This document shows positions 28,727 to 38,485 of a stretch of DNA of 64,000 nucleotides, one piece after another. Position 1 is the first letter of the stretch; each line of letters opens with the position of its first letter. The stretch spans positions 62,001 through 126,000 of the forward strand of contig WYCW01000005.1 in NCBI GenBank assembly GCA_011392765.1, written 5' to 3'. A program made the translations under genes and the position numbers. The stretch is from Candidatus Thiosymbion ectosymbiont of Catanema sp. Cochon2018. Lineage in GTDB: Bacteria; Pseudomonadota; Gammaproteobacteria; Chromatiales; Chromatiaceae. The notes below the pieces were generated by a model. The model was not told the DNA's origin. It worked only from the letters and a program-made list of their open reading frames with translations, and did not search any database.

Positions 28727-30124
28727 TTACATAGTGATTGATTGCCTGTCTTTTCCGATAACCTGGACGGTTGGATGTGGAATAATGAGCTTACCTCCGG
28801 CGTCGAGATAGTCTGCATATTTTTCAATAAAGAAATCGAGAAAATTCCAGGACAGAAGCAAGTAATAATCCGGCTGCTCATCAATTGCATTCTCGTGCAT
28901 AATTGGAATATGAGTTCCGGGGCTGTAGCGACCAATTTTATACGGATTGATTTCAGTGAGACATTCGACGAGAGCAGGCCCGATACCATGGTATTTGAGT
29001 AGGGCGCTTCCTTTCAGAGGGGCGCCAATTCCAAACACACGCTTTCCTGCACTTCTGATTTGCCTCAGAAATGACATAAGCTCCTGTTTGTTGTGTTCCA
29101 CACGTTTAGAAAAGTCGAGATACGTTTGTAGTCGATCAAGCCCGGCGCGTTTCTCCTCGGCAATCGTATCATCGATTTTTCTTGTCGTAGGAAAACGTGA
29201 CTCTTCTCTGCCGACATACAATACAAAAGACCCTCCATGAACAGGATAGAAGTCCACATCCAACAATCGTAGACCATATTCGGAAAAAAGATTTCGTAGC
29301 GGGCCAATCGCATGAATCATCGTGTGTTCGTGATAGAAATGATCGAATTGAAGCTTGTCGATCAGGTCTTTCAGATACACACATTGGGTACAAAAGATCG
29401 TATTCTCCCTCATAATAATCTCCAAGCCCTGGACAAAGGCTTCGGCTATTTCACACGCATATTGGTATCGAGACATGGCTTCCGATCCTACGCAATGAAA
29501 AATACCCTGACTATCGTGATTTATGATTTTATTTACCATGGGGAATAGGTCGCAAATCCACGTGGGGCAGTTGACAAGGTTTGCGAAGGCGATGAACTCT
29601 CGATGAGAGGTCAGTGTCTCACGGACTAAACTCACAAAGTCCCCGGCGAAACCATAGAGTTGGGCAGTCCGCACGATTGCGTAGTCGGAAAGTCGTTCTC
29701 GGATAAGTAGCTCGGAAGCAGCTTTGTCTTTACCATATTGGGTCGTCGGGCAAGGAGGATCGTCCTCTTGCCAGAGGTGATCATATTTCCCGAAGACATA
29801 ATCCGAGGAAAAGAATATCATGCGAGTTCCGAATTCCGAGCATGCTCCGGTTAGAATCTCTGTAATGCCATAGTTCGTTGCACGAGCTGTTTCTTTGTTT
29901 TGCTCACAGAAGTGTAGGTTCTTGATAGCCGCCAGATGCAGTATCAGGTCAAGAGCGTACTCTTTTACCAGACGAAATACAGTGGCTTCGTCTCGCAGGT
30001 CAACAGAAATCACCCCATCACGCGGCACAAGATCCACAGGTATGATCCGATGATCAGTCTGGCAGAGATATTCACTGAGTTTCTTTCCTATCACTCCCGC
30101 AGCGCCGGTTATAAGTATTCGCAC
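28727..30124 (-). CDS. chimeric sugar reductase (RmlD-like) / C-methyltransferase C-terminal domain
   Basis: 465 residues. Residues 1-235 are an RmlD/SDR sugar-nucleotide enzyme: GAAGVIGKKL nucleotide-binding loop, SSDYVFG, and the active-site YGKDK. From about 242 the chain continues directly as the C-terminal half of a sugar C-methyltransferase (YLKDLIDKLQFDHFYHEHTM, then GIGAPLKGSALLKYHGI). The SAM-binding core of that enzyme is missing, so this looks like an in-frame deletion joining two neighbouring genes. The methyltransferase half cannot be active alone; the reductase half might be. It belongs to the AT-richer polysaccharide remnant at 26-30 kb. Confidence 0.75.
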   Translation of the reverse strand: MRILITGAAGVIGKKLSEYLCQTDHRIIPVDLVPRDGVISVDLRDEATVFRLVKEYALDLILHLAAIKNLHFCEQNKETARATNYGITEILTGACSEFGTRMIFFSSDYVFGKYDHLWQEDDPPCPTTQYGKDKAASELLIRERLSDYAIVRTAQLYGFAGDFVSLVRETLTSHREFIAFANLVNCPTWICDLFPMVNKIINHDSQGIFHCVGSEAMSRYQYACEIAEAFVQGLEIIMRENTIFCTQCVYLKDLIDKLQFDHFYHEHTMIHAIGPLRNLFSEYGLRLLDVDFYPVHGGSFVLYVGREESRFPTTRKIDDTIAEEKRAGLDRLQTYLDFSKRVEHNKQELMSFLRQIRSAGKRVFGIGAPLKGSALLKYHGIGPALVECLTEINPYKIGRYSPGTHIPIMHENAIDEQPDYYLLLSWNFLDFFIEKYADYLDAGGKLIIPHPTVQVIGKDRQSITM

Positions 30125-30166
30125 GAATTGTCTCTCTATTACCTGAGTTCAGGGCACTTTGAAAAA

Positions 30167-30385
30167 GGCTCTTTATGGATTCCGGACTGTTACTGTCCTC
30201 CACCTCTGGCACGACCGTAGAACATACAAGGGTGGACTGTGCCCACCGACCGGGTCTCCAGTCACCAGTCGCCGGCTGCCCGCTCATCGATGCGGTTCGC
30301 GATCGGGATTGGTGTAATCCTGCTACGGTATACCACGCTCACCGCATCCTACACGCCCGGCAAGACCGCAGTATCATAAAGAGTC
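30167..30385. repeat. degenerate GGCTCTTTATGG element, copy 3
   Basis: The left end GGCTCTTTATGGATTCCGGA is intact and the right end is reduced to ATCATAAAGAGTC. The interior is replaced by sequence related to the 23738 repeat. Confidence 0.6.
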
Positions 30386-30440
30386 AAAATTTTTCGTCTA
30401 AAGTCGCGGGAACGGGCTTCCATGCGGGAGGGGAAAAAGA

Positions 30441-30977
30441 GTGACGGAAGACAGAGACGTGTGGCGCCGGCCGATCTATCGGGGCAAGATCGTCGACCTG
30501 GGCCTGGAAACCGTGGAATTGCCCAACGGGGAGTCGGCGGAGCTGGAGATCGTCGGACACCCCGGCGGAGCGGCCGCCGTGGCCATAGAAAACCAGGGCC
30601 GAGTCTGCCTGTTGCGCCAGTATCGGCACGCGGCCGGCGGTTGGCTGTGGGAACTGCCGGCGGGGAAACTGGAGCCGGGCGAGACGCCCTTCGGCACCGC
30701 CCGGCGCGAGCTCGCCGAGGAGGCCGGGGTGGAGGCGGACCGATGGACCGATCTGGGTATTTTGCACAGCTCGCCCGGGATCTTGACGGAGGTTATCCAC
30801 CTCTACCTGGCCGAGGACCCGCGGCGGGCCACGCACGACCACGAGACCCACGAGGTCATCGAGATCCACTGGCTGCCCTTTAAGCAAGCACTGGATTGGT
30901 GCCGCGACGGTACCATCACCGACGCCAAGACCCTGATCGGGCTGTTCCGCGCCCAGGCTGTTCTTAACTACCGATAA
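30441..30977 (+). CDS. Nudix hydrolase, ADP-sugar pyrophosphatase type
   Basis: 178 residues. The full Nudix box is present at about 73-95 (GKLEPGETPFGTARRELAEE, then AGV), fitting Gx5Ex7REUxEExGU. The context LLRQYRHAAGGWLWELPAGK is typical of ADP-ribose pyrophosphatases (NudF type), which hydrolyse ADP-ribose to AMP and ribose 5-phosphate. A single gene. AGGGGAAAAAGAGTG precedes the start. Confidence 0.92.
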   Translation: MTEDRDVWRRPIYRGKIVDLGLETVELPNGESAELEIVGHPGGAAAVAIENQGRVCLLRQYRHAAGGWLWELPAGKLEPGETPFGTARRELAEEAGVEADRWTDLGILHSSPGILTEVIHLYLAEDPRRATHDHETHEVIEIHWLPFKQALDWCRDGTITDAKTLIGLFRAQAVLNYR

Positions 30978-31074
30978 CATCGGGTCGGCAGGATCTTCAC
31001 GGAAAAGTCAGCCGCCAATGAACGCCAATCGTAACTGTTCAGGCTCCCTCTTGCGCGGTGAAAGCACAATCGGA

Positions 31075-31145
31075 AAAAACTACGAATCCCGCGAATCGGC
31101 GCGAATCGGTTTTCGCGTGAATTCGCGTGATTCGTAGTTTTTCCA
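31075..31145. repeat. AAACTACGAATC palindrome
   Basis: AAAAACTACGAATCCCGCGAA is mirrored by TTCGCGTGATTCGTAGTTTTT. It is the same core as in the CAATGCCATTAAGTTA elements. Confidence 0.6.
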
Positions 31146-31212
31146 TCTCAAGGTTGGGTAGCTGAATAGTTACCGCCAATCGGTAGTGTTCTAACTTTGT
31201 TGCTTAAGGATT

Positions 31213-31713
31213 TCAAACGGCGGCGCCGAACTCATAACGATTCACGAATAATCCGATGACAATATCGTGCATTTGATTCAGTTTTGAAAAACAAATCGTC
31301 TTACGCGCAAGCCGCTTGATTCGCGTCCGTAGCGTCAAATGTTTGCGTTCTATTTTCTGCGTGTTTTGTTTTCCAACGACATGTTTTTCGGGATCTAAAT
31401 GGCGCTTATAGGCACCCCAGTCGTCGGTATAAAAACGGGTAATCCCAAATGGCTCTAATAACCCTTTTAATTCAAGAAAAACCTCATCTCGACGTTTCCC
31501 GAATACATAAGCCAACACCTTACCCGTGGCCCGATCAATAGCATGCCACAACCATCTTTGATTGGCTTTACTCCCTACATAACTCCACATCTCATCCATT
31601 TCAACGGTGGCGCCTTGCTTGCTAACATCATGATAATCCTCTACTTTTAGAATATCTACCACAATCTGCTCAGGCGTGTGGGTCGCTAAAAAATCGTGAT
31701 TCACGGCATGCAA
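31213..31713 (-). CDS. insB: IS1-family transposase, InsB (DDE) part
   Basis: 166 residues with the same sequence as the protein at 201-701. It has a DDE catalytic core (DEMWSYVG, FYTDDWGAYKRH) and the C-terminal IS1 signature. It is expressed by -1 frameshift from insA at the nine-base T run 31723-31731. Confidence 0.92.
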   Translation of the reverse strand: MHAVNHDFLATHTPEQIVVDILKVEDYHDVSKQGATVEMDEMWSYVGSKANQRWLWHAIDRATGKVLAYVFGKRRDEVFLELKGLLEPFGITRFYTDDWGAYKRHLDPEKHVVGKQNTQKIERKHLTLRTRIKRLARKTICFSKLNQMHDIVIGLFVNRYEFGAAV

Positions 31714-31988
31714 CTCGGGTTCTTTTTTTTTAATTCATTGATAACGGTCACAGGACTGATACCCAGTACCCGCGCGGTATCACGAATGCCGCTGCCATTC
31801 AGTGCCATCTCAATGATTTGTTGTTTCGTTTCCGGTAACCGCCCTTTCTCGGAATAATCCTGGATAAACGTTTTGCCCTCACAGGCCTGTTCTTTGCAAA
31901 TAAAACGCTGCTTGCCATTGCTGGTGTTGCCATGTTTAGTAACATCAATACCATTGCAGACAGGGCATTTTACGGGTAGTAATACCAT
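31701..31988 (-). CDS. insA: IS1-family InsA
   Basis: 95 residues, the same as 689-976: CPVC/CKEQAC zinc ribbon and HTH. It binds the element ends. Confidence 0.92.
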   Translation of the reverse strand: MVLLPVKCPVCNGIDVTKHGNTSNGKQRFICKEQACEGKTFIQDYSEKGRLPETKQQIIEMALNGSGIRDTARVLGISPVTVINELKKKNPSCMP

Positions 31989-32133
31989 AAGAGTTTCCTC
32001 GGTAAAATTTTGTTCGGTTAATAGCTTAAAGCTCAGGTAATTATATCAAGTGATTTATAATTAAGCAACAAAGTAATAACACTACCCGCCAATCAACGCA
32101 AATGGATCAAGAACCCACGATGATGGCGAACCA

Positions 32134-32915
<782 letters not shown>

Positions 32916-32948
32916 GCGGAATGATGCCGTGGCGTAGGTGTCTGCGCT

Positions 32949-33235
32949 ACTAGGATTCCTTGAGGGACCCGAATCTTTACAAATGAGTCAAGTTTATGCA
33001 GTGTACAAATCGGGATCGGGATCGGGATCGAAATTCCGATTGCGATCCCGATTTCGATCTCGATTTCGATCTCGACCTACCTTGGCTCTTCAACGGCTGG
33101 TTGGGTGTAGGAGATGGGGTCTTACGGGAGAGGGGCTTTTGGGGCATCATGCCTCGTCGGTCTGAGGCGAAACCTCGCTAGGATCCTTGACGAACCCACA
33201 TCTTTGATGAATGAGACAAGTTTGTGCACGGTACA
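32949..33235. repeat. ATCG-rich interspersed repeat, copy 3
   Basis: This is the most complete copy: TTGAGGGACCCGAATCTTTA, an ATCGGG/ATCGAAATTCCG run (33008-33077), a GTTGGGTGTAGGAGATGGGG segment and CCTCGTCGGTCTGAGGCGAA. It has no gene. Confidence 0.6.
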
Positions 33236-33280
33236 AAAACATTTCTGCCTCTTGCTTGGGCCGGAATCGCAAATCCTTTG

Positions 33281-33336
33281 AACCACGGAGGCAGACACGG
33301 ATAAACATGGATCACATCCGTGTCCGTCCGTGGTTC
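33281..33336. repeat. inverted repeat, CACGGATAAACA family
   Basis: AACCACGGAGGCAGACACGG mirrored by ATCCGTGTCCGTCCGTGGTT; relative at 4018-4089. Confidence 0.6.
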
Positions 33337-33427
33337 TTCGGTGCGGTTCGTTACCCGACCTGACCGAGATCAGCCAGCGAAGTTGGGAACGCCGGAGCCC
33401 TTCTTCCCTTGGGAGGGTGTCGTAAAA

Positions 33428-33455
33428 GTAGCGCAGGCGTCCCCGCCTGCGCTAC
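33428..33455. promoter_or_regulatory. perfect 12-bp hairpin before the GTPase pair
   Basis: GTAGCGCAGGCG and its exact complement are separated by TCCC. A TATAAT box at 33470-33475 lies 30 bases before the first GTPase start. The hairpin could be an operator or an old repeat; no good -35 was found. Confidence 0.4.
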
Positions 33456-33505
33456 TGAGATCCGCGGTATATAATGGATCACCCTAGGATTATCCCAGCG
33501 CCTTG

Positions 33506-35044
33506 ATGCGCCAAAGCCTTCAGCCAGCCAAACTCATCCGCGTCGGGCTCGCCCTGGCGGTGGCGCTGTTGACCCTGCTCCTGTTGTGGGTGCTGCTGGT
33601 CCTGACGGATACCGCGTTCGATGTCTGGACGCGCCTGCGCGAGGGTCCCGGCTGGTTCTTCTATTTCTACGCCGGGGGCTTTCTCGCCATCAGCGCGGTG
33701 GGCGGGTTTGCCCTGTGGCGCCTGTTGCGACCCCGGCGTGGACGCAAGGTGCGGGCAACACGAGCCCAGGCGCCGCAGCGGGTGGATCGAAAGGAGCTGG
33801 AGCAACGCCTGGAGCGGGGAGAAGCGGCGGGCATGGACATCGCGGCGGTGCGCCGCGAGTTGGCGCTGTTCCGGAAGCGCAAGGACGCCGGCAGGATTCA
33901 CGTTGCTTTCTTCGGTGAGATCAGCAGCGGCAAGTCCTCGCTGATCAAGGCCCTGTTGCCGGAGGCAAAGCCGGCGGTCAGGGTCACCGGCGGCACTACC
34001 CGGGAGATCGCAACCTACAATTGGCGCAGCAGCGGGGGTGACGAGCTGGTACTCACCGACATGCCGGGTACCAACGAGGTCGGTGCGGGGCTGGATGAGA
34101 CCGCGCGGGCGGAGGCCATGCGCGCTCACCTGGTGGTCTACGTCTGCGACGGGGATCTGAGTCGCACCCAGTTCACGGATCTGAGCGCCCTCCTGGCCCT
34201 GGGCAAGCCGGTGATCGTCGCCTTGAACAAGACCGATCGCTATCAGCGGTCGGAGCGCGAGCTGCTCCTTGAGCGCCTGCGCGAGCGGTTGCAGGAACAC
34301 CGGGGCGAGGGTAAGGGTGCGCCGGCCCGGGTGGACTTGGTGGCCGTGCAGGCCGGAGGGAAGCGCGAGGTCCTGCGGGTACTGCCGAACGGGAGCGAGG
34401 AACGGGTAGTGCGCGAGATGCCGCCGCGAGTGGATGAGCTGCGCGCGGCCCTGCAGCGGCACCTGGACGAGGACCCGGAAGTCCTCGAAAAGCTGCGCGA
34501 TACCAGCGTCTTCGTACTCGTGGCCGAGCGTCTCGACGAAGCGGAGCTGTCATACCGCCGCGGGCGCGCCGAGGAACTCACCCGCAGCTATTCCAGAAAG
34601 GCCATGGTCGGGGCCATGGCCGCCATCACCCCGGGCTCCGACCTGGTGATCCAGGGTTATCTCGGGGTGAGCATGGTCAAGGAGCTGGCCAATCTGTACG
34701 AGGTCCCGGTACGTCGCATGGACACCGACCTGTTGCTGGAGCTGGTGCAGAAACGGGTCGCCCGCAGCACGACCATCATGCTCGCCGTGGCCGGAAATGC
34801 CTTGAAAGCCTTCCCCGGTCTCGGCACCCTGGCCGGCGGTATCACCCACGCCGCGGCTTATGGCATGATCTTCGATGCCCTCGGGAAGGCGGTGGCCCTT
34901 TCCCTGGAATCTCGCGGTGCCCTGCGGCCGGCCCAGGCGGCACAAGTATTCGAGGAGGGCTTGAGTGAAGATCTCGAAGCGCGTGCAAGGCGTTTTGCCA
35001 GACTGGCCCTGGACATCCGCAAAGAGCCGAACCCGGAGCGGTAA
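33506..35044 (+). CDS. membrane-anchored DUF697 GTPase
   Basis: 512 residues from the ATG at 33506 (a TTG one codon earlier is possible). Two membrane helices lie near residues 12-34 and 50-72. An Era-like GTPase follows: G1 GEISSGKS at about 138-145, G3 DMPG at about 186-189, G4 NKTD at about 242-245. The C-terminus is a DUF697 domain with glycine-rich helices (FPGLGTLAGGITHAAAYGMI). Related proteins (YcjF/YcjX neighbourhood) are membrane-associated and of unclear function, some linked to envelope stress. It is followed seven bases later by a soluble paralogue, probably as one transcript and a physical pair. Confidence 0.85.
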   Translation: MRQSLQPAKLIRVGLALAVALLTLLLLWVLLVLTDTAFDVWTRLREGPGWFFYFYAGGFLAISAVGGFALWRLLRPRRGRKVRATRAQAPQRVDRKELEQRLERGEAAGMDIAAVRRELALFRKRKDAGRIHVAFFGEISSGKSSLIKALLPEAKPAVRVTGGTTREIATYNWRSSGGDELVLTDMPGTNEVGAGLDETARAEAMRAHLVVYVCDGDLSRTQFTDLSALLALGKPVIVALNKTDRYQRSERELLLERLRERLQEHRGEGKGAPARVDLVAVQAGGKREVLRVLPNGSEERVVREMPPRVDELRAALQRHLDEDPEVLEKLRDTSVFVLVAERLDEAELSYRRGRAEELTRSYSRKAMVGAMAAITPGSDLVIQGYLGVSMVKELANLYEVPVRRMDTDLLLELVQKRVARSTTIMLAVAGNALKAFPGLGTLAGGITHAAAYGMIFDALGKAVALSLESRGALRPAQAAQVFEEGLSEDLEARARRFARLALDIRKEPNPER

Positions 35045-35051
35045 CGGGCAG

Positions 35052-36332
35052 ATGGCCGACCGGAGCCACCTGGACTCGGCGCGGGAGAGCCTGCGCGAAC
35101 TGGTAGGGGATCAGCGCATCCCGCCGCAGGTGCGTGAGTCCCTGGTCGACGACTACCGCCAGGTCGAGGCCATGCTCGAAAAGCTGGACCAAGGCCATAT
35201 CCACATCGCCGCCTTCGGCCGCGTGAGCGTAGGCAAATCCGCGATCTTGAATACCCTGCTCGGCGAGGACCGTTTCAGCACCAGTCCCCTGCACGGCGAG
35301 ACCAAGGCCAGCGCGATGGGTAAATGGGAGGCCTACCATACCGGCGGCGTCTATCTGATCGACACGCCGGGTCTGAACGAGGTCCAGGGAGATGAACGCG
35401 AGCGTCTCGCCCATGAAGTAGCCGCCCGCTCGGACCTGGTGCTCTTCGTGGTGGACGGCGATCTCACGGAGACCGAGATTCGGGCCCTGCGCGTCCTGGT
35501 GGGGGACCAGCGCCCCATTATTCTGGTATTCAACAAGATCGATCGCTATACCACGGACGAACGGGAGCAGCTCCTGGCATCCCTGACACTGCACACCCAC
35601 GGCTACATCGACGCCGACAACATCGTCTGCGTCAGCGCCCGGCCCACGGAGCGGCTGGTCGTCCTCGTGGATGCGGCCGGCAACGAGACCGAGACCCTGC
35701 GCCGGAGGGAGCCGGACATGGAGGCCCTGAAACAGCGCCTGTGGGAGCTTCTCGAAGCGGAAGGAGAGACCCTGGCGGCGCTCAACGCCTCACTCTTCGC
35801 CGGCGACCTGACCGACAAGGTGGGAAAGCGCATCCTGGAGGTCAAGCACGAGTTGGGGGCCCGGTTGATTCGGACCTACTGCATCACCAAGGGCATCTCG
35901 GTGGCGCTCAATCCCATTCCGATCGTAGACCTCCTGGCCGCCGCCGCCGTCGACGTGGGTATGGTGGTACACCTGTCCAGGCTCTACGGACTGGCGCTCT
36001 CGAAGACCGAGGCCGGGACCCTGGTCAAGACCATCGCTACCCAGCTGGCATTGTTGATGGGGACCGTGTGGGGCATCAACCTCCTGTCCTCCGCCCTCAA
36101 GCTGGGTACCGGCGGCCTATCCACCTTCGTGACCGGCACCGCCCAGGGCGCCGTCGCCTATTACGCTACCTATGTGGTAGGGCAGGCGGCGGAGGCCTAT
36201 CTGGCCCACGGCAAATCCTGGGGAGAGGCGGGACCCAAGGTCGTCATCCGCGATATTCTCGACGGCATCGATCGCGATTCCATCCTGGCCCAGGCCAAGA
36301 CGGATATCGCAGGCAGGTTGAAATCCGCGTGA
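35052..36332 (+). CDS. DUF697 GTPase, second of a pair
   Basis: 426 residues from the ATG at 35052; an earlier in-frame start at 34965 would overlap the previous gene and is less likely. The GTPase motifs are G1 GRVSVGKS, G3 DTPG and G4 NKID. The C-terminal DUF697 part (ISVALNPIPIVDLLAAAAVD, then GTAQGAVAYYATYVVGQAAE) has hydrophobic helices that may insert in the membrane. It lacks the N-terminal anchors of its upstream partner. A heterodimer at the membrane is inferred from adjacency and shared layout. Confidence 0.85.
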   Translation: MADRSHLDSARESLRELVGDQRIPPQVRESLVDDYRQVEAMLEKLDQGHIHIAAFGRVSVGKSAILNTLLGEDRFSTSPLHGETKASAMGKWEAYHTGGVYLIDTPGLNEVQGDERERLAHEVAARSDLVLFVVDGDLTETEIRALRVLVGDQRPIILVFNKIDRYTTDEREQLLASLTLHTHGYIDADNIVCVSARPTERLVVLVDAAGNETETLRRREPDMEALKQRLWELLEAEGETLAALNASLFAGDLTDKVGKRILEVKHELGARLIRTYCITKGISVALNPIPIVDLLAAAAVDVGMVVHLSRLYGLALSKTEAGTLVKTIATQLALLMGTVWGINLLSSALKLGTGGLSTFVTGTAQGAVAYYATYVVGQAAEAYLAHGKSWGEAGPKVVIRDILDGIDRDSILAQAKTDIAGRLKSA

Positions 36333-36358
36333 ATTGCTCTCCGAAAACATGATCTTGT

Positions 36359-36490
36359 TAGGTTGGGCAAAGCTCGTAGGATGCGGTGAGCGTGTGTTGT
36401 CCTTTCCGGACTGCACCACCGCCAGGCGCGAACCGCATCTTTGGACGGTGGGCCGTGTCCAACGAACTGTGGATGTCGGGCACACCGCCG
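36359..36490. repeat. interspersed repeat, copy 2 of the 23738 family
   Basis: GGTTGGGCAAAGCTCGTAGG through GGACGGTGGGCCGTG; close match to 23738-23870. Confidence 0.6.
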
Positions 36491-36718
36491 TGGACCATAT
36501 GGATGGCATGAGGGTAGCCCAATAGACAACATGGACAATATGGACGGCATGGACTCGGGGGCACCCAGCGACCCCCGGTCCACGTGGTCCACTCAAGTCC
36601 ATGGAGTCCACGGCGGTTGCCACTGAACGGCAAGCTGCCTGATGAAACGCATCGGCGCGTTCCCGATATTTCAGGTATCGGATTGGATATCCGATGGTGC
36701 GCAATAGTAAGGCATCGT

Positions 36719-36866
36719 TGAGAGACTGTCTAAGAAAGGACCGTAGGCCGTAGGCTGGGTTGCGGCCAGGGACGGCCAAAACCCAGCAATACCCAAAGCT
36801 GGGTTTCGTTCCTCAACCCAGCCTACCGATTTAAAATCAATGTGTTAGTTTTCAGACAGACTCTTA
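36719..36866. repeat. palindromic repeat with AGAGACTGTCTAA ends
   Basis: GAGAGACTGTCTAAGAAAGG on the left and TTTTCAGACAGACTCTTAG on the right enclose a GTAGGCTGGGTT...AACCCAGCCTAC hairpin. Parts recur at 3861, 11682 and 47705 and inside the CTAG MITEs. It ends just before the antitoxin start at 36871 and may supply its promoter. Confidence 0.6.
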
Positions 36867-36870
36867 GATC

Positions 36871-37149
36871 ATGTCCAAACAAGCCGTTTTCACGATGAAG
36901 CTGGAGCCCGAACTGCACGCCGAGTTCATGGCCGAGGCCAAGGCCGCCCATCGGCCAGCGTCGCAGATACTCCGTGAGCTGATGCGCGAGTTCATGCAAC
37001 GCCAGCGCGAAGCGCGGGAATATGACGAGTTCCTGCGTCGCAAGGTCGAAGCCGGTCTGGTCTCGATGCAAGCCGGTCTGGGTCGGTCGAATGATGAGGT
37101 CGAAGCCGAATTCGTCGCACGGCGTGCCCGTGCGACGAGCCGATCGTGA
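36871..37149 (+). CDS. type II antitoxin, RHH-like
   Basis: 92 residues. VFTMKLEPELHAEFMAEAKA followed by HRPASQILRELMREFM is the ribbon-helix-helix pattern of ParD/RelB-type antitoxins. The charged C-terminal tail would wrap a toxin. It overlaps the following parE-like toxin gene by four bases (GTGA). The toxin is truncated by an IS1 insertion, so this is probably an orphan antitoxin. Confidence 0.82.
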   Translation: MSKQAVFTMKLEPELHAEFMAEAKAAHRPASQILRELMREFMQRQREAREYDEFLRRKVEAGLVSMQAGLGRSNDEVEAEFVARRARATSRS

Positions 37150-37385
37150 GGGTTGTTTGGACGCCGGAGGCGCAGCAAGACCGTATTGATGTGTGGGACT
37201 ACATTGTGGCTGACAACCCGCTCGCGGCCGCCCGGATGGATGAGATTTTCAGCGATGCGGCGGCGAGACTAGCCGAGCACCCGATGCTGGGCCGGTCGGG
37301 AAAGATTCCAGGTACCCGCGAACTGATTCCACATGAAAGCTATCGCCGGCAGTGTTTTAATTTTGTTGTTATTGGCTTTAAATAG
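37146..37385 (+). pseudogene. ParE/RelE-family toxin truncated by an IS1-family element
   Basis: The first 67 codons are a normal ParE start (VVWTPEAQQDRIDVWDYIVA, then GRSGKIPGTRELIPHESYR). At 37348 the left end of IS1 copy A3 (GGCAGTGTTTTAATTTTGTT) begins, adding a foreign tail RQCFNFVVIGFK. The last strand and helix that carry the ParE/RelE C-terminal contacts are missing. The start is GTG at 37146. Confidence 0.8.
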
Positions 37386-37388
37386 AAA

Positions 37389-37729
37389 GGCTCTTTATGG
37401 ATTCCGGACTGCTCACGATCATGGAAGGCACCACCGGACGTTTTGGAGTGCGGCGGCAACCTTGACTCCCGCAGCGACGGAAACCCGCGGTATCTGTGTA
37501 ACCAAGGTGCCGCCATGGGCTACCTGCCCGCCGCCGCTTTGGATTTGGCGATGGATCCGTTCCCAACCAAGGTCTTGCGGCCAGGGAAAAGCGCCGTCGC
37601 CGCGGCGCGTAGGGAACCCGACACCCAGGTTTCCGGCAAACGCCGCTGGGCTTCCCCGTTACTGAGGTTCGATGTGGCCGCGCCGCTTTGCCGGCGCACT
37701 CCAAAACAGTTCGGAATCCATAAAGAGCC
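37389..37729. mobile_element. GGCTCTTTATGG MITE-like element, copy 4 (341 bp)
   Basis: It has intact inverted ends GGCTCTTTATGGATTCCGGA and an 8-base direct repeat AATAGAAA (37381-37388 and 37730-37737). It is inserted in the left part of IS1 copy A3. Confidence 0.88.
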
Positions 37730-37737
37730 AATAGAAA

Positions 37738-38020
37738 TACCAAATTCATAACGATTCACAAATAATCCAATCACAATATCGTGCATTTGATTTAGTTCTG
37801 AAAAACAAATCGTCTTCCGTGCAAGCCGCTTGATCCGCGTTCGTAATGTTAAATGTTTGCGTTCTATTTTCTGCGTATTTTGTTTCCCAACAACAGGTTG
37901 CTCGGGATCTAAATGGCGCTTATAAGCACCCCACCCATCGGTGTAAAAGCGGGTAATTCCAAATGGCTCTAACAAACCTTTTAATTCAAGAAAAACCTCA
38001 TCGCGGCGTTTCCCGAAGAC
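37738..38020 (-). pseudogene. insB remnant of IS1 copy A3
   Basis: Encodes GKRRDEVFLELKGLLEPFGI, then HLDPEQPVVGKQNTQKIERK and the C-terminal signature, but the N-terminal catalytic segment is lost at the junction with the second IS1 element. Substitutions relative to A1 and A2 show it is an older copy. Confidence 0.8.
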
Positions 38021-38191
38021 GGTAGTGGCAAATACCGGAGTGATGTAGTAAAATATCAATTCTTAGTCATTCAAGGCAATGCGATTTTTAGCATCTATTT
38101 GGTACTAAATTTCGGCGGCCCTCTCCAGAATGATTCAGTGGGGTTTGAATAACTACCTTCAGGCATCAATTCAAGCACAGGGTTTGTCGCT

Positions 38192-38485
38192 ATGATTCTT
38201 GAAAAGAAAGTCCACGTTTGCCGCAAATGTCAAAGTGAAGAGATTGTCAAGAATGGCACAAATGGGAGTGGCAGTCCACAATATCATTGTAAAACCTGTG
38301 GTGCTTATGGCGTACTTGAACCTCGACAGGATTATACGGAAGAAGAAAAAGAGATCATTATAAAAGCTTATCAAGAACGCTCCAGTATGCGCGGGATCGA
38401 ACGGACTTTTGGGGTTTGTCGACAAACCTTGAGTGCCTGGTTAAAAAAAAGGCAGAACAGCTCCCACCTCTTGAGAGCACGCTGA
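38192..38485 (+). CDS. insA: IS1-family InsA (type B)
   Basis: 97 residues. Zinc ribbon CRKCQSEEIVKNG and HCKTCG, then an HTH (MRGIERTFGVCRQTLSAWL). It is the DNA-binding half of the transposase; a -1 shift at the A8 run continues into InsB. It differs clearly from the type A InsA at 689. Confidence 0.88.
   Translation: MILEKKVHVCRKCQSEEIVKNGTNGSGSPQYHCKTCGAYGVLEPRQDYTEEEKEIIIKAYQERSSMRGIERTFGVCRQTLSAWLKKRQNSSHLLRAR

Larger units (their letters stand above)
31182..32086 (-). mobile_element. IS1-family insertion sequence, copy A2 (905 bp)
   Basis: It appears identical to copy A1 at 170-1074. It is flanked by an 8-base direct repeat CGCCAATC (31174-31181 and 32087-32094), or 9 bases if the outermost end base is counted in the target. 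Intact ends, intact frames and a clean target duplication indicate a recent insertion. Confidence 0.95.

Noticed and set aside
37378-37749. Open frames through the GGCTCTTTATGG element read as a small protein gene
   Set aside because: Similar frames appear in both directions in every copy because of the palindromic, GC-rich core; they are not conserved as protein.
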